This document shows, piece after piece, positions 45,113-54,326 of a DNA stretch of 64,000 bases. Numbering within the stretch: the first letter of the stretch is position 1; each line of letters begins with the position of its first letter. The translations under genes were made by a program, and so were the position numbers. The stretch is from an uncultured Nioella sp. (GTDB taxonomy: Bacteria; Pseudomonadota; Alphaproteobacteria; Rhodobacterales; Rhodobacteraceae). Under the pieces are notes generated by a model that was given only the letters and a program-made list of their open reading frames with translations, did not search any database and was not told the DNA's origin. The DNA is taken from the NCBI GenBank assembly GCA_947495575.1, contig CANLZL010000004.1, positions 185,272-249,271 on the forward strand, read 5' to 3'.

Positions 45113-48100
45113 TTACCGCCACATGCCACCACCACCGCGATTATTCAGGACACCGCCGTAGTTTGCAGCTTCCACGATTTTTAGGTCCATGCGGGCATCT
45201 AGCTCTTCTCGCAGTTTCTCGGCGATCAAGTTGGCCTGCTCTTCGCTGGTCTCATCATCGCCGCCGCCTTCGACTGTGATATTGATCTGAGTGTTGTCTT
45301 GATATTCAACACGGCGCGATGACGTGTTGTTGGTAACTGGCGATGACGGATCGGCGATAGCTGGGTTCTGTTTAGGCATCTCAATAGGCACCTTCCTGCC
45401 TCGGGACAGGGGGATGACCGCCTCATCTGGATGTAGGATGGCGGGCATTCCGCCGGATGTGTTGGCTGTTCCTTCCGCGTAATGTGGAGCGTTTGCAAAA
45501 GCACTGATCGGAATAATCGACGATTTGACAGGGCTATTTGAATATCCGCCTTCCTCGAAGAAGCCGCTGGCGATGCCTAGTAGTGAGAGAAGACCACCGC
45601 CACCGCCACCAGCCGAAGCCGCGCGGACTTTGGACGCGTGTTCGGTTCCGCCGGTTTGGATAGCCGTATGAACATTACGAGCGTGGATAGCGCCACCAAC
45701 GGTAGTCGATTGTTGGACGCGCGAGGCGTGAAGGCTGCCAGCTTGTCGTATGCTGGCGCTGCCTTGCGTATGCGCATTGTGTACCTGTGATCCTGCAACA
45801 CGACCGGCTTGGTTCATGGCGTTTGCCATTGCCTGTGCTGCCTGATTGCCCGCCGCGACCATGCTACGATGGATAGTTGCTCCTGCTGCCTGTGATCCGG
45901 TTCCCAGCCCCTGATTTTCGTTGCCTGCGAACAGAGCACCGAGTCCACCACCCTCGCCGCGATTGAAGGCGTTAAGGAGCCAATTGACCGTCTGATCTGC
46001 CATCATTTCGGCGATGCTGCCAAGGATACCATCGACCATTGCTTGTGCGTCAAACTCGCCAGATTTGAAGAATTCCGCAAACGCATCTCGCAACGATTTG
46101 ACCGCGCCCATTTCGATCTGCTGTCCTGCCTCAATCCAAGATGGAACGGAATCCATCCATTCGCGGACCGGGTCTTGAGCTAGCGTCGTCAGTTGTTCGT
46201 TCAACAATGCCGCCGCGTCAATCTGGCGAAGGATGGCCATTGTCTGTTGATCCACGGCACCGCCGCCTTGGATCATTGCTTCTGCCAACAGGTCCGCCGC
46301 TTCAGAGGTGGCAACGACGCCTGAGGCGAGAAGGTCTATTGATACAGCTTGCGCCTGCAACTGTTGTAGGCGGTTGTTCAAATCTTCGAGGCGCTGGGCT
46401 GCAATATCTGCTGCTCCGCTTCCACCACCCCCACTTGAATCGGGACTATTGGCGTCTGTGATCGCCGTTCTTAATGCTTCCTGTTGCGCCAGAAGGCCCT
46501 GCATCTGGTCGATCTCCATCGACAGGTTGGCGATCTGATCGACGTTAACGTTACCAGTACCAGAAGCAGCTTGTTCGACCAGTTGTTGCAACTGAAACTG
46601 CCGTTCCGCGACCATCGAATGAACGCCTGTGTCCAATTGAATCTGTAAGACAGCATTCTGGTTGGCGATAGTTTCGAGTTGTGCGTTGACGCCTGCCTGC
46701 ATCATGCCGATTGCGGCGGGAACGCTGGACAAGTTGGCCAGCATCTGCGCGGACAGACTAGCGCCTGTTGCCAATGCTTGATTAAGCATATCCGCTGCCG
46801 TGGTGGCAGTTTCGGCGGCAGACGCGGCCCCGCCAATACCGTCTTCCACATCGTCTGCCGCTTCGCGCGCGAGCATTAGATTGTCGGCGATCTGTGTCAG
46901 GTTATTGAGGAACGTTACTTGTTCATCATTCATATTTTCCAGACCGCCGGTCAGGCGTAGGATTTCTGTTCGCATGACGACCGTTGCTGCCAGCATGGCG
47001 TCGAATGTTCTGGCGTCGCGGATATCTGTTAAGCGACGTTGAAGGATATTCGCTTGCCCGATATTCACATCGAACATTGATTGCAAAGTACCAGTAGCTG
47101 TGGATCTCCAACTATTCATGTCGTTCATGAGCGCTTCGACCGTAGCACGGGCTTCGGTTAGCGCTGTTCTGCGCTCGATCTCGGTCAAGAGATTCAAGTG
47201 TGTTCTCAGATCGTCGTTGAGGAATCCGTACTGTTCGCGGATCGAAGAAATGGACGTATTTGATCGAGACTGTAGGTTATTTGTGGCGGTGACAGCATCG
47301 CCGATTGCTTCTTCGAAGGACCGTGTTTCACGTCCAGCTTGCAGCGCAGAAATGCCCCACTGGCCAAGGGCGGCAACGCCTGCGACCACACCGATGGTCA
47401 GAAGTGAAAGCGGGCTTACAACGGACATGAGCGCCGATTTCATACCTGCCGCTACGCCTTTGACGCCCCCACCCATTTGTGTGAAGACCTGATTCAGTTG
47501 TGTGCCTTGCTGCAAAGCGAGGATGAACGGCGATTGGCCACTCGCCATCATGACGCCGATGTCGTTGAACTGCGCCGCGATATTGGCTGTATGGAATCCT
47601 GAGGTCTGTGTGGCCTGTCCAAACGCATTCATCTGCTGGCCTGCATTCGCCAGTTGTTGTGCGGCTGTGGCGCGAGCATTTGCCGCCTGCGCGCTTGTAA
47701 TTACGCCTTCGCGCTCAGCCATGCTGATCTCAGATAAGGCCCTCTCGTATTGCTTGGATGCGGTGTAGAGCGGGTTGTATTTGCCGCGAAGTGCTTCCAG
47801 TTGACGGGCATGTGCCGATGCCGATGCTGCCGCCGTGGCTTCTGCTTTTTGTTGTGACTCGAGCGCTGCTGTTTGCTGTTTGATTGCATGTGCAGCGTTC
47901 GCGTATTGGTCGCGCGCAGATCGTACGTCCAACGGCGAATTTGCTTTCACCATGCTCGCGGTCAGTTTGTTGTAAGCTGCATCGAGTCTGTCGATGCTAG
48001 ATGTATCGCCAACCTTATCTAGCCGCTTGGTCAGGCGTCCGACGTCGTTTTGGGCGACACGCATACCGCTAGAAATCGACAAGGCGAGGCGTCGCTGGGC

Positions 48101-48334
48101 AGCTTCTGCAGTCGAGGCAGATCGTTCCACTTTCTGTGTCTCTGCGGACGCTTGGCGAAGGCCGGAAACGTCGACCTTTGGGTTGAGGCTCTTTAGCTTG
48201 GTGAAAACGCCTGCCGCATCGCGATCAAGTGAGGTTACCGCCGCTGAAATGGCCCGGATGGCAGCGGTAAATTCGCGACTGCCACGCTTGGCGGCAGAGG
48301 CATCAATTTTTAGGCGTAGTTCGTGATCGGACAT
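45113..48334 (-). CDS. Phage tail tape measure protein
   Basis: Tape measure protein, 1073 residues, which sets tail length and helps DNA ejection in long-tailed phages. The N-terminal 230 residues are Ala/Gln-rich coiled coil. The TMP_2 signature follows: FHTANIAAQFNDIGVMMASG, QSPFILALQQGTQLNQVFTQ, then a hydrophobic stretch around 290-320 (VSPLSLLTIGVVAGVAALGQ). The C-terminal part includes His/Ala/Gly-rich low-complexity sequence and PAILHPDEAVIPLSRGRKVP, typical of siphophage tape measures. The gene seems intact. In most phages it precedes the gpI-like gene; here it comes after it in transcription order. Confidence 0.9.
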   Translation of the reverse strand: MSDHELRLKIDASAAKRGSREFTAAIRAISAAVTSLDRDAAGVFTKLKSLNPKVDVSGLRQASAETQKVERSASTAEAAQRRLALSISSGMRVAQNDVGRLTKRLDKVGDTSSIDRLDAAYNKLTASMVKANSPLDVRSARDQYANAAHAIKQQTAALESQQKAEATAAASASAHARQLEALRGKYNPLYTASKQYERALSEISMAEREGVITSAQAANARATAAQQLANAGQQMNAFGQATQTSGFHTANIAAQFNDIGVMMASGQSPFILALQQGTQLNQVFTQMGGGVKGVAAGMKSALMSVVSPLSLLTIGVVAGVAALGQWGISALQAGRETRSFEEAIGDAVTATNNLQSRSNTSISSIREQYGFLNDDLRTHLNLLTEIERRTALTEARATVEALMNDMNSWRSTATGTLQSMFDVNIGQANILQRRLTDIRDARTFDAMLAATVVMRTEILRLTGGLENMNDEQVTFLNNLTQIADNLMLAREAADDVEDGIGGAASAAETATTAADMLNQALATGASLSAQMLANLSSVPAAIGMMQAGVNAQLETIANQNAVLQIQLDTGVHSMVAERQFQLQQLVEQAASGTGNVNVDQIANLSMEIDQMQGLLAQQEALRTAITDANSPDSSGGGGSGAADIAAQRLEDLNNRLQQLQAQAVSIDLLASGVVATSEAADLLAEAMIQGGGAVDQQTMAILRQIDAAALLNEQLTTLAQDPVREWMDSVPSWIEAGQQIEMGAVKSLRDAFAEFFKSGEFDAQAMVDGILGSIAEMMADQTVNWLLNAFNRGEGGGLGALFAGNENQGLGTGSQAAGATIHRSMVAAGNQAAQAMANAMNQAGRVAGSQVHNAHTQGSASIRQAGSLHASRVQQSTTVGGAIHARNVHTAIQTGGTEHASKVRAASAGGGGGGLLSLLGIASGFFEEGGYSNSPVKSSIIPISAFANAPHYAEGTANTSGGMPAILHPDEAVIPLSRGRKVPIEMPKQNPAIADPSSPVTNNTSSRRVEYQDNTQINITVEGGGDDETSEEQANLIAEKLREELDARMDLKIVEAANYGGVLNNRGGGGMWR

Positions 48335-48393
48335 GTAGTTTCTCGCTAGCTTGCGTCGGTCGGGACGGCGCTATTTCTTATTTTTGAAGGGCA

Positions 48394-48759
48394 TTATGCC
48401 GCGCGTTTTGCTCGGGCCTTCTCGCAGGCGCGCTTCTCTTCCATTTTCCGGAAGTGAGTATTGATCCGGCTGAACAGTGGCTTGTTGCAGAGGTACAGCC
48501 GATAGGCGGTAGGGTACTCTTCGCGGAACTGCTTGTACGACTCGCAAGTGATCGCCGCGTTAGTGATCGTCTTTTTGGTCCAAAGCGCTCTTCTGTTTTT
48601 CAGGCCAGATTTGCGAATGATTTCGTCAAGGAAACCGTGGCGGCGGGCATGATCATAGGCCCCGCGACATTCGCGGTTGAATTCGGTCAGACTGTTACAG
48701 TTTTTCGCGGCGTCCAGAACGGTCGAATACGTCCAATACCCTCGTAATTGTTCAGCCAT
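48394..48759 (-). CDS. Unknown protein with two tandem repeats
   Basis: A 121-residue basic protein made of two similar units of about 45 residues: YSTVLDAAKNCNSLTEFNRE.. and WTKKTITNAAITCESYKQFR.., each with an aromatic start, a central Cys, a Phe and a Tyr-x-x-A/Y. This pattern resembles the repeated nuclease-associated or DNA-binding modules seen in phage proteins. A Lys/Arg/Ala-rich tail follows. It sits 59 bases before the tape-measure start, so the two may be cotranscribed. Function unknown. Confidence 0.6.
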   Translation of the reverse strand: MAEQLRGYWTYSTVLDAAKNCNSLTEFNRECRGAYDHARRHGFLDEIIRKSGLKNRRALWTKKTITNAAITCESYKQFREEYPTAYRLYLCNKPLFSRINTHFRKMEEKRACEKARAKRAA

Positions 48760-49166
48760 TTCAATCTCTTTTAGGTTTAATTGCCGATGTTAGTTAACGT
48801 CGACAATTATATCAGAATAACTGACAAAAGAGAATTATTGGTGAAGAGCGGGTCATGCCTCATTCGAGCGGATGCCACGAGAATATAGTTTAGTGATTAA
48901 ACTAAATTGTAGATGGCACCCCACATGCTGTAGTTGAGTGCGAAGATTGCACTACATGTAGTGATGGGTCCGGTAAGTGGCTCGGATTCTACAATAAATA
49001 GGAGTGGCGAGATCGAAAAACTCACCCATATTTCGAGGATTCTGGAAGCATTTGGGCCATTTTCTGATCAATTGGTAAAAAATTGGTCAGAGTTTTTCTG
49101 TTTTTCTCGGTGGGGGCTGTGCTGGCCTTCCAAATCCTAATTCTGATAAAAATAGTCGGAAAATAT
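48760..49166. promoter_or_regulatory. Probable control region with palindromes
   Basis: About 400 bases with no supported gene. It holds TAGTTTA-gtgat-TAAACTA (48886-48904) and the perfect palindrome CACTACATGTAGTG (48950-48963). The second resembles ACTATATGTAGA (35082-35093) and ACTACATGTGGT (35154-35165) next to the integrase. This region likely carries the promoter for the tape-measure unit. Confidence 0.45.
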
Positions 49167-49832
49167 TTATGATGCTTGTCCGAGGTGCTTAGCTTCGATG
49201 CCATCCCACCCACCAGACGGCAGTGTCGGGTTAGGCGATCCAGACACAATGCTTTCAGATGTGATACCAGCGGAGATTATCACGGAACCAGCAAACACCT
49301 CGCCAAAGAGGAGCGGGACAGCTTGGCCTTGCTCCATGCGGTTGCCGGTCACATCCATTAGCGACGACTCTTCTTGTTGGGTTTCTTCGTTGTCGGGGGT
49401 CAGCATCGACGAGATGCCCTGTAGCGCCATAACCGCGCCGAATGTGGCAAACTGACTTGTGCTTATACCTGTCGCGCCCGCGATGCCCTGCAAGGCCGTG
49501 CCGCCTGAGAAAAACGCGGCGGATACAAGAACAATGCCTAAGATCACTTTTCCAAGGCCACGTTTTTTCGCACCAGCCGCAACAGGCGTAATACGCAGAC
49601 CATCGGCGCTGCCGAAGGATAGGTTGATTGCTTCCTCGCCGATGGCATTAGGCCGCTTGCCGTTTTTTGTCCGATATACGCGATATTGTCCCTTCTTAAG
49701 TTCTTCTTCGAACTCTGGGAGTTGGTAGCAAAGCGCGCGGATCGCTTCCGCTGGGCTATGAACGTCAAGGCGATACTCAGATTCAAATTTGTTGGCGAGA
49801 CGACCGGACAGGCGGATAGTTTTCATACTCAT
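49167..49832 (-). CDS. Tail assembly protein, lambda gpI-like
   Basis: A 221-residue protein matching the lambda tail assembly protein I family. It starts MSMKTIRLSGRLANKFESEY with an IRAL..QLPEFEEEL helix (ubiquitin-like fold), then LSFGSADGLRITPVAAGAK, and two hydrophobic glycine-rich segments (LGKVILGIVLVSAAFFSGG; GAVMALQGISSML). The end, MEQGQAVPLLFGEVFAGSVI, is also typical. The start at 49832 is preferred over a longer frame to 49970 by family. No gpK or gpJ homologue is next to it. Confidence 0.78.
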   Translation of the reverse strand: MSMKTIRLSGRLANKFESEYRLDVHSPAEAIRALCYQLPEFEEELKKGQYRVYRTKNGKRPNAIGEEAINLSFGSADGLRITPVAAGAKKRGLGKVILGIVLVSAAFFSGGTALQGIAGATGISTSQFATFGAVMALQGISSMLTPDNEETQQEESSLMDVTGNRMEQGQAVPLLFGEVFAGSVIISAGITSESIVSGSPNPTLPSGGWDGIEAKHLGQAS

Positions 49833-50181
49833 AAATGACTCGTTTTTGTGTGGAGAGTGGGCGCAGTTGTGCGCTGAGAAGAGTGTAGCATGTTCCGCCC
49901 AAAATTCCGCAGAGAGGCCCTGTGGCGGGTCACAGGCGGCGCTGAGAAGGTAGGGGCGAGGGATGCGCAAACCGTGCTCAGGGCGGGTATTCGCGGGGCG
50001 GCTCAGGCGGTTTGATGTGAAGACGGAAATAGAGACGCTGAGACATGCCCCGCTACGCGGGCCTGTCTATCTCAATATCTCTTCGAAACAGCTTATCCGT
50101 TTGCCATAGCGAAGGTGTGTTTTAGAAAGTGCGCTATCCCGCGTTAGCGGGTGAGATGTGTAGCGAGATGTACAAATATCG
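49833..50181. other. Gap between tail gene and iteron array
   Basis: No gene seen. It contains hairpins CCCCGCTACGCGGG near 50050-50063 and CCCGC-GTTA-GCGGG near 50144-50157, and leads into the iteron array. Confidence 0.4.
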
Positions 50182-50525
50182 TTTTAGGACTTTTTAGGAC
50201 TAAATCCGCAATTTTAGGACTTTTTTAGGAATTTTGGTTTTTCCGATCAGGTCCTGAAACCCCTTATTTTTAAGGACTTTAGAAAGTTTTTTAGGAATTT
50301 TAGGAATTTTAGGAAAGAATATATATACATACCCCTCCCGTATCCCTTACGCTGATTTCCTCCGACTGTCCTAGGGGGAGTGAGTAAGTGACTGACCTAG
50401 CCTCCTGAGAAGTCCTAAAATTCCTAAAATTCCTAAAATTGCCGTTTTATTGTTTGTTTTCAGTGGGTTGCATTTTAGGAAAAATCCTAAAAAAGTCCTA
50501 AAACTGCAAAATGAAAATCCTAAAA
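50182..50525. repeat. Iteron array, candidate replication origin
   Basis: Fourteen exact copies of the octamer TTTTAGGA (or its complement TCCTAAAA). Plus-oriented copies start at 50182, 50192, 50212, 50223, 50289, 50298 and 50307; after a gap of about 98 bases come complements at 50413, 50422 and 50431, one plus copy at 50473, and complements at 50485, 50496 and 50518. Several are spaced 9-11 bases. Two oppositely oriented clusters flank a centre containing ATATATATAC. It lies directly behind the primase/helicase gene. The form is that of an iteron origin recognised by the adjacent Rep/primase. Confidence 0.75.
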
Positions 50526-50627
50526 TCGCTTTGAGCCGGAAAAAGTCCGGCAAGGCTTGCTATAGTTTTTCCGGCAATATCAATAAAGTTGATATTCGAC
50601 CAAACACCACCACCGAGACAAAAAGAA

Positions 50628-50647
50628 AGGCCGCGTTAGCGGCCCTC
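50628..50647 (-). terminator. Terminator of the primase/helicase gene
   Basis: On the minus strand GGCCGC-TAAC-GCGGCC followed by TTTCTTTTTG, 13 bases past the primase stop: a good intrinsic terminator. Confidence 0.8.
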
Positions 50648-50659
50648 TCAAAATCTTCG

Positions 50660-53600
50660 TCACAGCCCGATCACATCACGCTTGATCCGGATATTCGCGA
50701 CCGCCCGCTCTTTGTGACTGCCATCCAAAATCACTTCGCGCGGTAGATGGCTGTGGAAGTTGTTTTTGCCTTGCAGGTCCACGGCATCAACAGCTTTCAA
50801 CGCCTTAACAAAGCTTCCCTGTGTCCCCCGGATTTTTAGCTTATCTGGATCGCTCAGCGCTTCTTTGATCAGGACGATATGCGTGGGCGTATGCCACCCG
50901 ACGATATCGCCATTCCGCTGGTCCGCTGCCTCTTCGGCAGGGATGACTGCATTAGATGTGACGAAGAATGCTTTGAACTGCTCGATCAGATTTGTCTCCT
51001 CCGTCGCCTTGCCTGCGCTACCATCTTCAAAAGCGCTGTATGCTGCTCTGACGTCCTCTGTAACGTCGCTGGCCAGTAGACCTGCATCATGGGCTAGCTC
51101 GCCTGCTAAGGCCACTACAGCGAACACCTCAGAGGCCCTACGTTTGGCGGCAGGGGCATCCTTACCAGCAATCAGCGATTTCAAATCATCCAAGCGCGCG
51201 CGCCATGCTTCGCGATCCAAATTGTCGAGTAGATAACGAACGAACGCCGGACCCGCGTGGCCATAGTTTGCCTTGATACCTTCCATCGCTTTGATCGTGG
51301 CGTTATCGACCTGTTTGCCACCGGTCACTTCGACGTCAGGAAAGCGTACGGAGATACCTGCTTTGTAATCTTTTTTTGTCGCCTCAATCGTTTCGCGCAG
51401 ACCGCGTTCGTTCGTCAGCAGGACGAAAGGCTTGTATTCAAGACTACGCTCTAGCCCTTCGGACCCACGCCCACGCTTTCTGCTTTTACCTGAGCCGGTG
51501 GAGAGGCTGAACAGCATGGACATCAATGCGCTCTGGTCTGCCATTGCGCCGACATCGTCCAACGCTAGGACTGAGCCTGTACCCATGACCGCAAGGTCTT
51601 CAACGGCGTTTGACGTGGTATTCATCGGCATGAATAACCCGCGCTTGTCCGCTGGAGTCGTCCAGATCGACGTTGCACACCGCAAGGCAATTGATTTCCC
51701 CATGCTTGTCGCGCCTGAGAGATAAATACCGCAGGGAGGTACGTCTAGAAGCTCTAGGAGAGGCCCAGCAAAGCCGCTGGCCAATCCCAGCCCCCAGTAG
51801 AAGTTTCCTGCACGCTGTGCCGCTGACGCGGCCTTACACCAGCCCTGCAAAGTCCCTGATTTTTCCGTCTCGGCAACCGTCGCCTTATCGTCCAACCGGA
51901 CCATGTCTCCCGACTTGCTGATAAGCTCGCCCGTGGGCGTGACGAAGCTCTCGCCTATCTCTACCCAGCCGGGCCTCAGGGCTGTGGAAATGGTCCTCTG
52001 AGGCGTGATAGCCTCAAATAGGTCCAAGAGCCGCTCACAATGTTTTTGCGTCCGTCCAGCGACCGCAAAATCGGCGTCGACAAACTGAGCGATGATGCTT
52101 TTGTTGTCGTTGAATAGTGCAGCGCGGCTAATGGCTAGTTCGATACGGTTGCCACTGCGATTTGTGAAGCTAACCAAAACACCCGCGCCGCCATCGCCTG
52201 TCGTCAACATCGTCTTTCCGACCACATCGAAAAGCTGACAGATTGGAGTGTCGCCTTTGTCGTCGCCGTCCGACTTCAAAAGAATCTGACCGCCTTCGAC
52301 CTTGTAGCGCTTGGGGAGCCACTTTTTGATAGGCTCAAAATCAGGTTCGTTTTGCGCTGTGGCATCGATTGCATCATCATCCGCTTCCAAAAGGTAGCCG
52401 CGATCCACATCGGTGAGTAGGTTCTCCTCGAACCACTCTTGACGCAGCATCTCTGCTAGAAATTCGGTCTTATGCCGTCCTTGGCAGGCGTCATGCTTGC
52501 AGAACATGGTCCAGTAGTCGTTCTGACTATCTAGAGCATTGATAGCCATCGTGGCAGTACCACCTTCGGACGAATGTTCGTGTCCGAAAGGACATTCGCA
52601 ATGCACTTGGCCCTGTGCTTCTCCACCCGTGACGCGAATTTTATCAGGACACTCGTTCTCCAAAAGGTCCGCGAGTAGAAAGCGATCTTTGTGTTCTTTG
52701 TGCCAAGACGTGAGATTCAGGCCGGAATCGGTGATCACGTCCACGATTTCCGGCCCGTCATTTCCACCGCCCGCCAAGGTAAAGGCATTCACATCGCGAT
52801 TGGACGTGTACGTGCTTTTCTTGAGCGGTTTGATATCTGAGAAATTGAGCGGATCGCCTTGGATCAGGACAGAGTCCCAGTCGTCCGATTTTTTGGGGTG
52901 GCGCGGCGTATAAAACAGGCGTGACGGATCGGTGCAGGCCGTATCGAAGTGAATTCCGAGAGTATTTTGCGCGAGACCAACGACAGAATCTTCCCAAGCT
53001 TTCAACGCCGCTTCATGCGTATCCGCCAGATCGACGATTTTGACAGGCTCTGCCAAGGGGAAAATCAAACGAAACTTATCCAATGGCGGAGTGTTTAGGC
53101 GGATCACGACGCCTTCGGCTGTTTGTTCTTTCGGGTCAGCAATGGTGATCGCGTCTATGAACTCAGGTTCATACCGATTTTTATCATGTTCGCGCAGGTA
53201 GTTTTTGATCTGGTCAAGCGTCGGATCGGTCGTGATCTGAAGTTTACGCAGAACCTCGTCACGCTTCAGTTTAAGACCACATTGGCCATGCGAAAAAGTG
53301 GTGTAGGCGAGGCAGAATAAACCGAGCGCCTCGACCTTTTCGACGGCATCAGCGAATGTCACGCCGGAGTCGATGTCCAACCCCACGGCGGACATTTCAG
53401 ACATTGCTTTCGCTTTTCGGGACCCCCCGATTGAAGATCCGAGAACCAGACATGCGCCTTCTTTATTTTTGCTCTCTGGATGCCGGGAAAACCCCCACTC
53501 TGGCACTTTATTGGTTTTGTCAGCCCCAATGATCCAGTTGGCCCACGGCATGGAAACTTCGGTCCATTTACCGTCTTGAGTATTCCGGCGATCCTTCGCA

Positions 53601-53764
53601 CCATACAGGGCACCGGTCATCATTGTGACCGAGGTGTCGAGAAGCTTTTCATATGCGGATGTAGGCCGTCCAATGACCTCTGCGTCTTGCCAAAATGCGC
53701 TGTCTTCTATCACCTGTTCGGCGTCGTTTTGCTGCTCTAAAAGTGTTCGCGATAATGCGTTCAT
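50660..53764 (-). CDS. Primase/helicase (DUF927-type replication protein)
   Basis: A 1034-residue replication protein. The N-terminal third resembles an archaeo-eukaryotic-type primase fold (GLDIDSGVTFADAVE metal-site-like; RLIFPLAEP). A Cys/His cluster follows (CECPFGHEH..CKHDACQGRH, near 385-430), likely a zinc site. The C-terminal half is a DUF927-type P-loop helicase with Walker A in SGATSMGKSIALRCA and Walker B in VLALDDVGAMAD. This architecture fits the Rep/primase of phage satellites and integrative plasmids. The iteron array lies just downstream. The gene is intact and begins the second half of the leftward operon. Confidence 0.78.
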   Translation of the reverse strand: MNALSRTLLEQQNDAEQVIEDSAFWQDAEVIGRPTSAYEKLLDTSVTMMTGALYGAKDRRNTQDGKWTEVSMPWANWIIGADKTNKVPEWGFSRHPESKNKEGACLVLGSSIGGSRKAKAMSEMSAVGLDIDSGVTFADAVEKVEALGLFCLAYTTFSHGQCGLKLKRDEVLRKLQITTDPTLDQIKNYLREHDKNRYEPEFIDAITIADPKEQTAEGVVIRLNTPPLDKFRLIFPLAEPVKIVDLADTHEAALKAWEDSVVGLAQNTLGIHFDTACTDPSRLFYTPRHPKKSDDWDSVLIQGDPLNFSDIKPLKKSTYTSNRDVNAFTLAGGGNDGPEIVDVITDSGLNLTSWHKEHKDRFLLADLLENECPDKIRVTGGEAQGQVHCECPFGHEHSSEGGTATMAINALDSQNDYWTMFCKHDACQGRHKTEFLAEMLRQEWFEENLLTDVDRGYLLEADDDAIDATAQNEPDFEPIKKWLPKRYKVEGGQILLKSDGDDKGDTPICQLFDVVGKTMLTTGDGGAGVLVSFTNRSGNRIELAISRAALFNDNKSIIAQFVDADFAVAGRTQKHCERLLDLFEAITPQRTISTALRPGWVEIGESFVTPTGELISKSGDMVRLDDKATVAETEKSGTLQGWCKAASAAQRAGNFYWGLGLASGFAGPLLELLDVPPCGIYLSGATSMGKSIALRCATSIWTTPADKRGLFMPMNTTSNAVEDLAVMGTGSVLALDDVGAMADQSALMSMLFSLSTGSGKSRKRGRGSEGLERSLEYKPFVLLTNERGLRETIEATKKDYKAGISVRFPDVEVTGGKQVDNATIKAMEGIKANYGHAGPAFVRYLLDNLDREAWRARLDDLKSLIAGKDAPAAKRRASEVFAVVALAGELAHDAGLLASDVTEDVRAAYSAFEDGSAGKATEETNLIEQFKAFFVTSNAVIPAEEAADQRNGDIVGWHTPTHIVLIKEALSDPDKLKIRGTQGSFVKALKAVDAVDLQGKNNFHSHLPREVILDGSHKERAVANIRIKRDVIGL

Positions 53765-53871
53765 ATATGTGACTCTTCCCTCGTTAATAATTGCATAGGC
53801 AACAATTGTATGTTACAAACATCTTGAGGCAGGTGGCGTTTCAGCCTGCCTTGACTCAAGACTCGTTAGTG

Positions 53872-53898
53872 CCCGGCGCTGTGGAGATCAGCGCCGGG
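53872..53898. terminator. Hairpin upstream of the primase gene
   Basis: A 9-bp stem CCCGGCGCT / AGCGCCGGG with T-rich TATTTCTTT on the plus strand. It lies 12 bases beyond the stop of the 138-residue gene, so it should end the upstream operon; a second hairpin (GGCAGG/CCTGCC) lies at 53830-53850. The primase gene must then have its own promoter in 53765-53870. Confidence 0.65.
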
Positions 53899-53909
53899 TA
53901 TTTCTTTGG

Positions 53910-54326
53910 TTACAGCAGCTCAAACGGCGTTTTTGACCACGTGTGCTGATTGCTCCACACGCCATCGCGGTCGTCGACGGGCTTGAAGCCTGTTAGAACA
54001 AGGCCGTAAGCCGCAATCAGGCGTTCTTTAGGCACCGGATGGTGGTTCAGATCGACAGTCTGCGGCCCGAATGGCGAAATCTTCCACGTACGTGAAAATG
54101 CAAATGCAGCACGCAGAACTGGCATTCTCTGATTGCACATCAATCGCAAAAAACGCAGGAAGACCTCGTCGTGGTTCTCACTTTGTTCATTGTTGTTGTG
54201 ATAATCACACAATTTGGCGAACAGAACATCACCGCTGGGTATTTTGTCGCGTGTATTTGGTGATGTTAAGTAACATCGCGCTTCAAGCTCTTTGGCCCGC
54301 TGGATGAATTGCTCTCTAAAGTCCAT
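53910..54326 (-). CDS. Unknown 138-residue element protein
   Basis: Not recognised. It begins MDFREQFIQRAKELEARCYL and has an aromatic C-terminus (GVWSNQHTWSKTPFELL). Its ATG overlaps the previous stop by one base (TAATG), placing it last in a tight run of three small genes between the terminase-like gene and the primase. Confidence 0.6.
   Translation of the reverse strand: MDFREQFIQRAKELEARCYLTSPNTRDKIPSGDVLFAKLCDYHNNNEQSENHDEVFLRFLRLMCNQRMPVLRAAFAFSRTWKISPFGPQTVDLNHHPVPKERLIAAYGLVLTGFKPVDDRDGVWSNQHTWSKTPFELL

Noticed and set aside
50182..50525. CRISPR array
   Set aside because: The repeat unit is only 8 bases, occurs in both orientations, with no uniform spacers and no cas genes.
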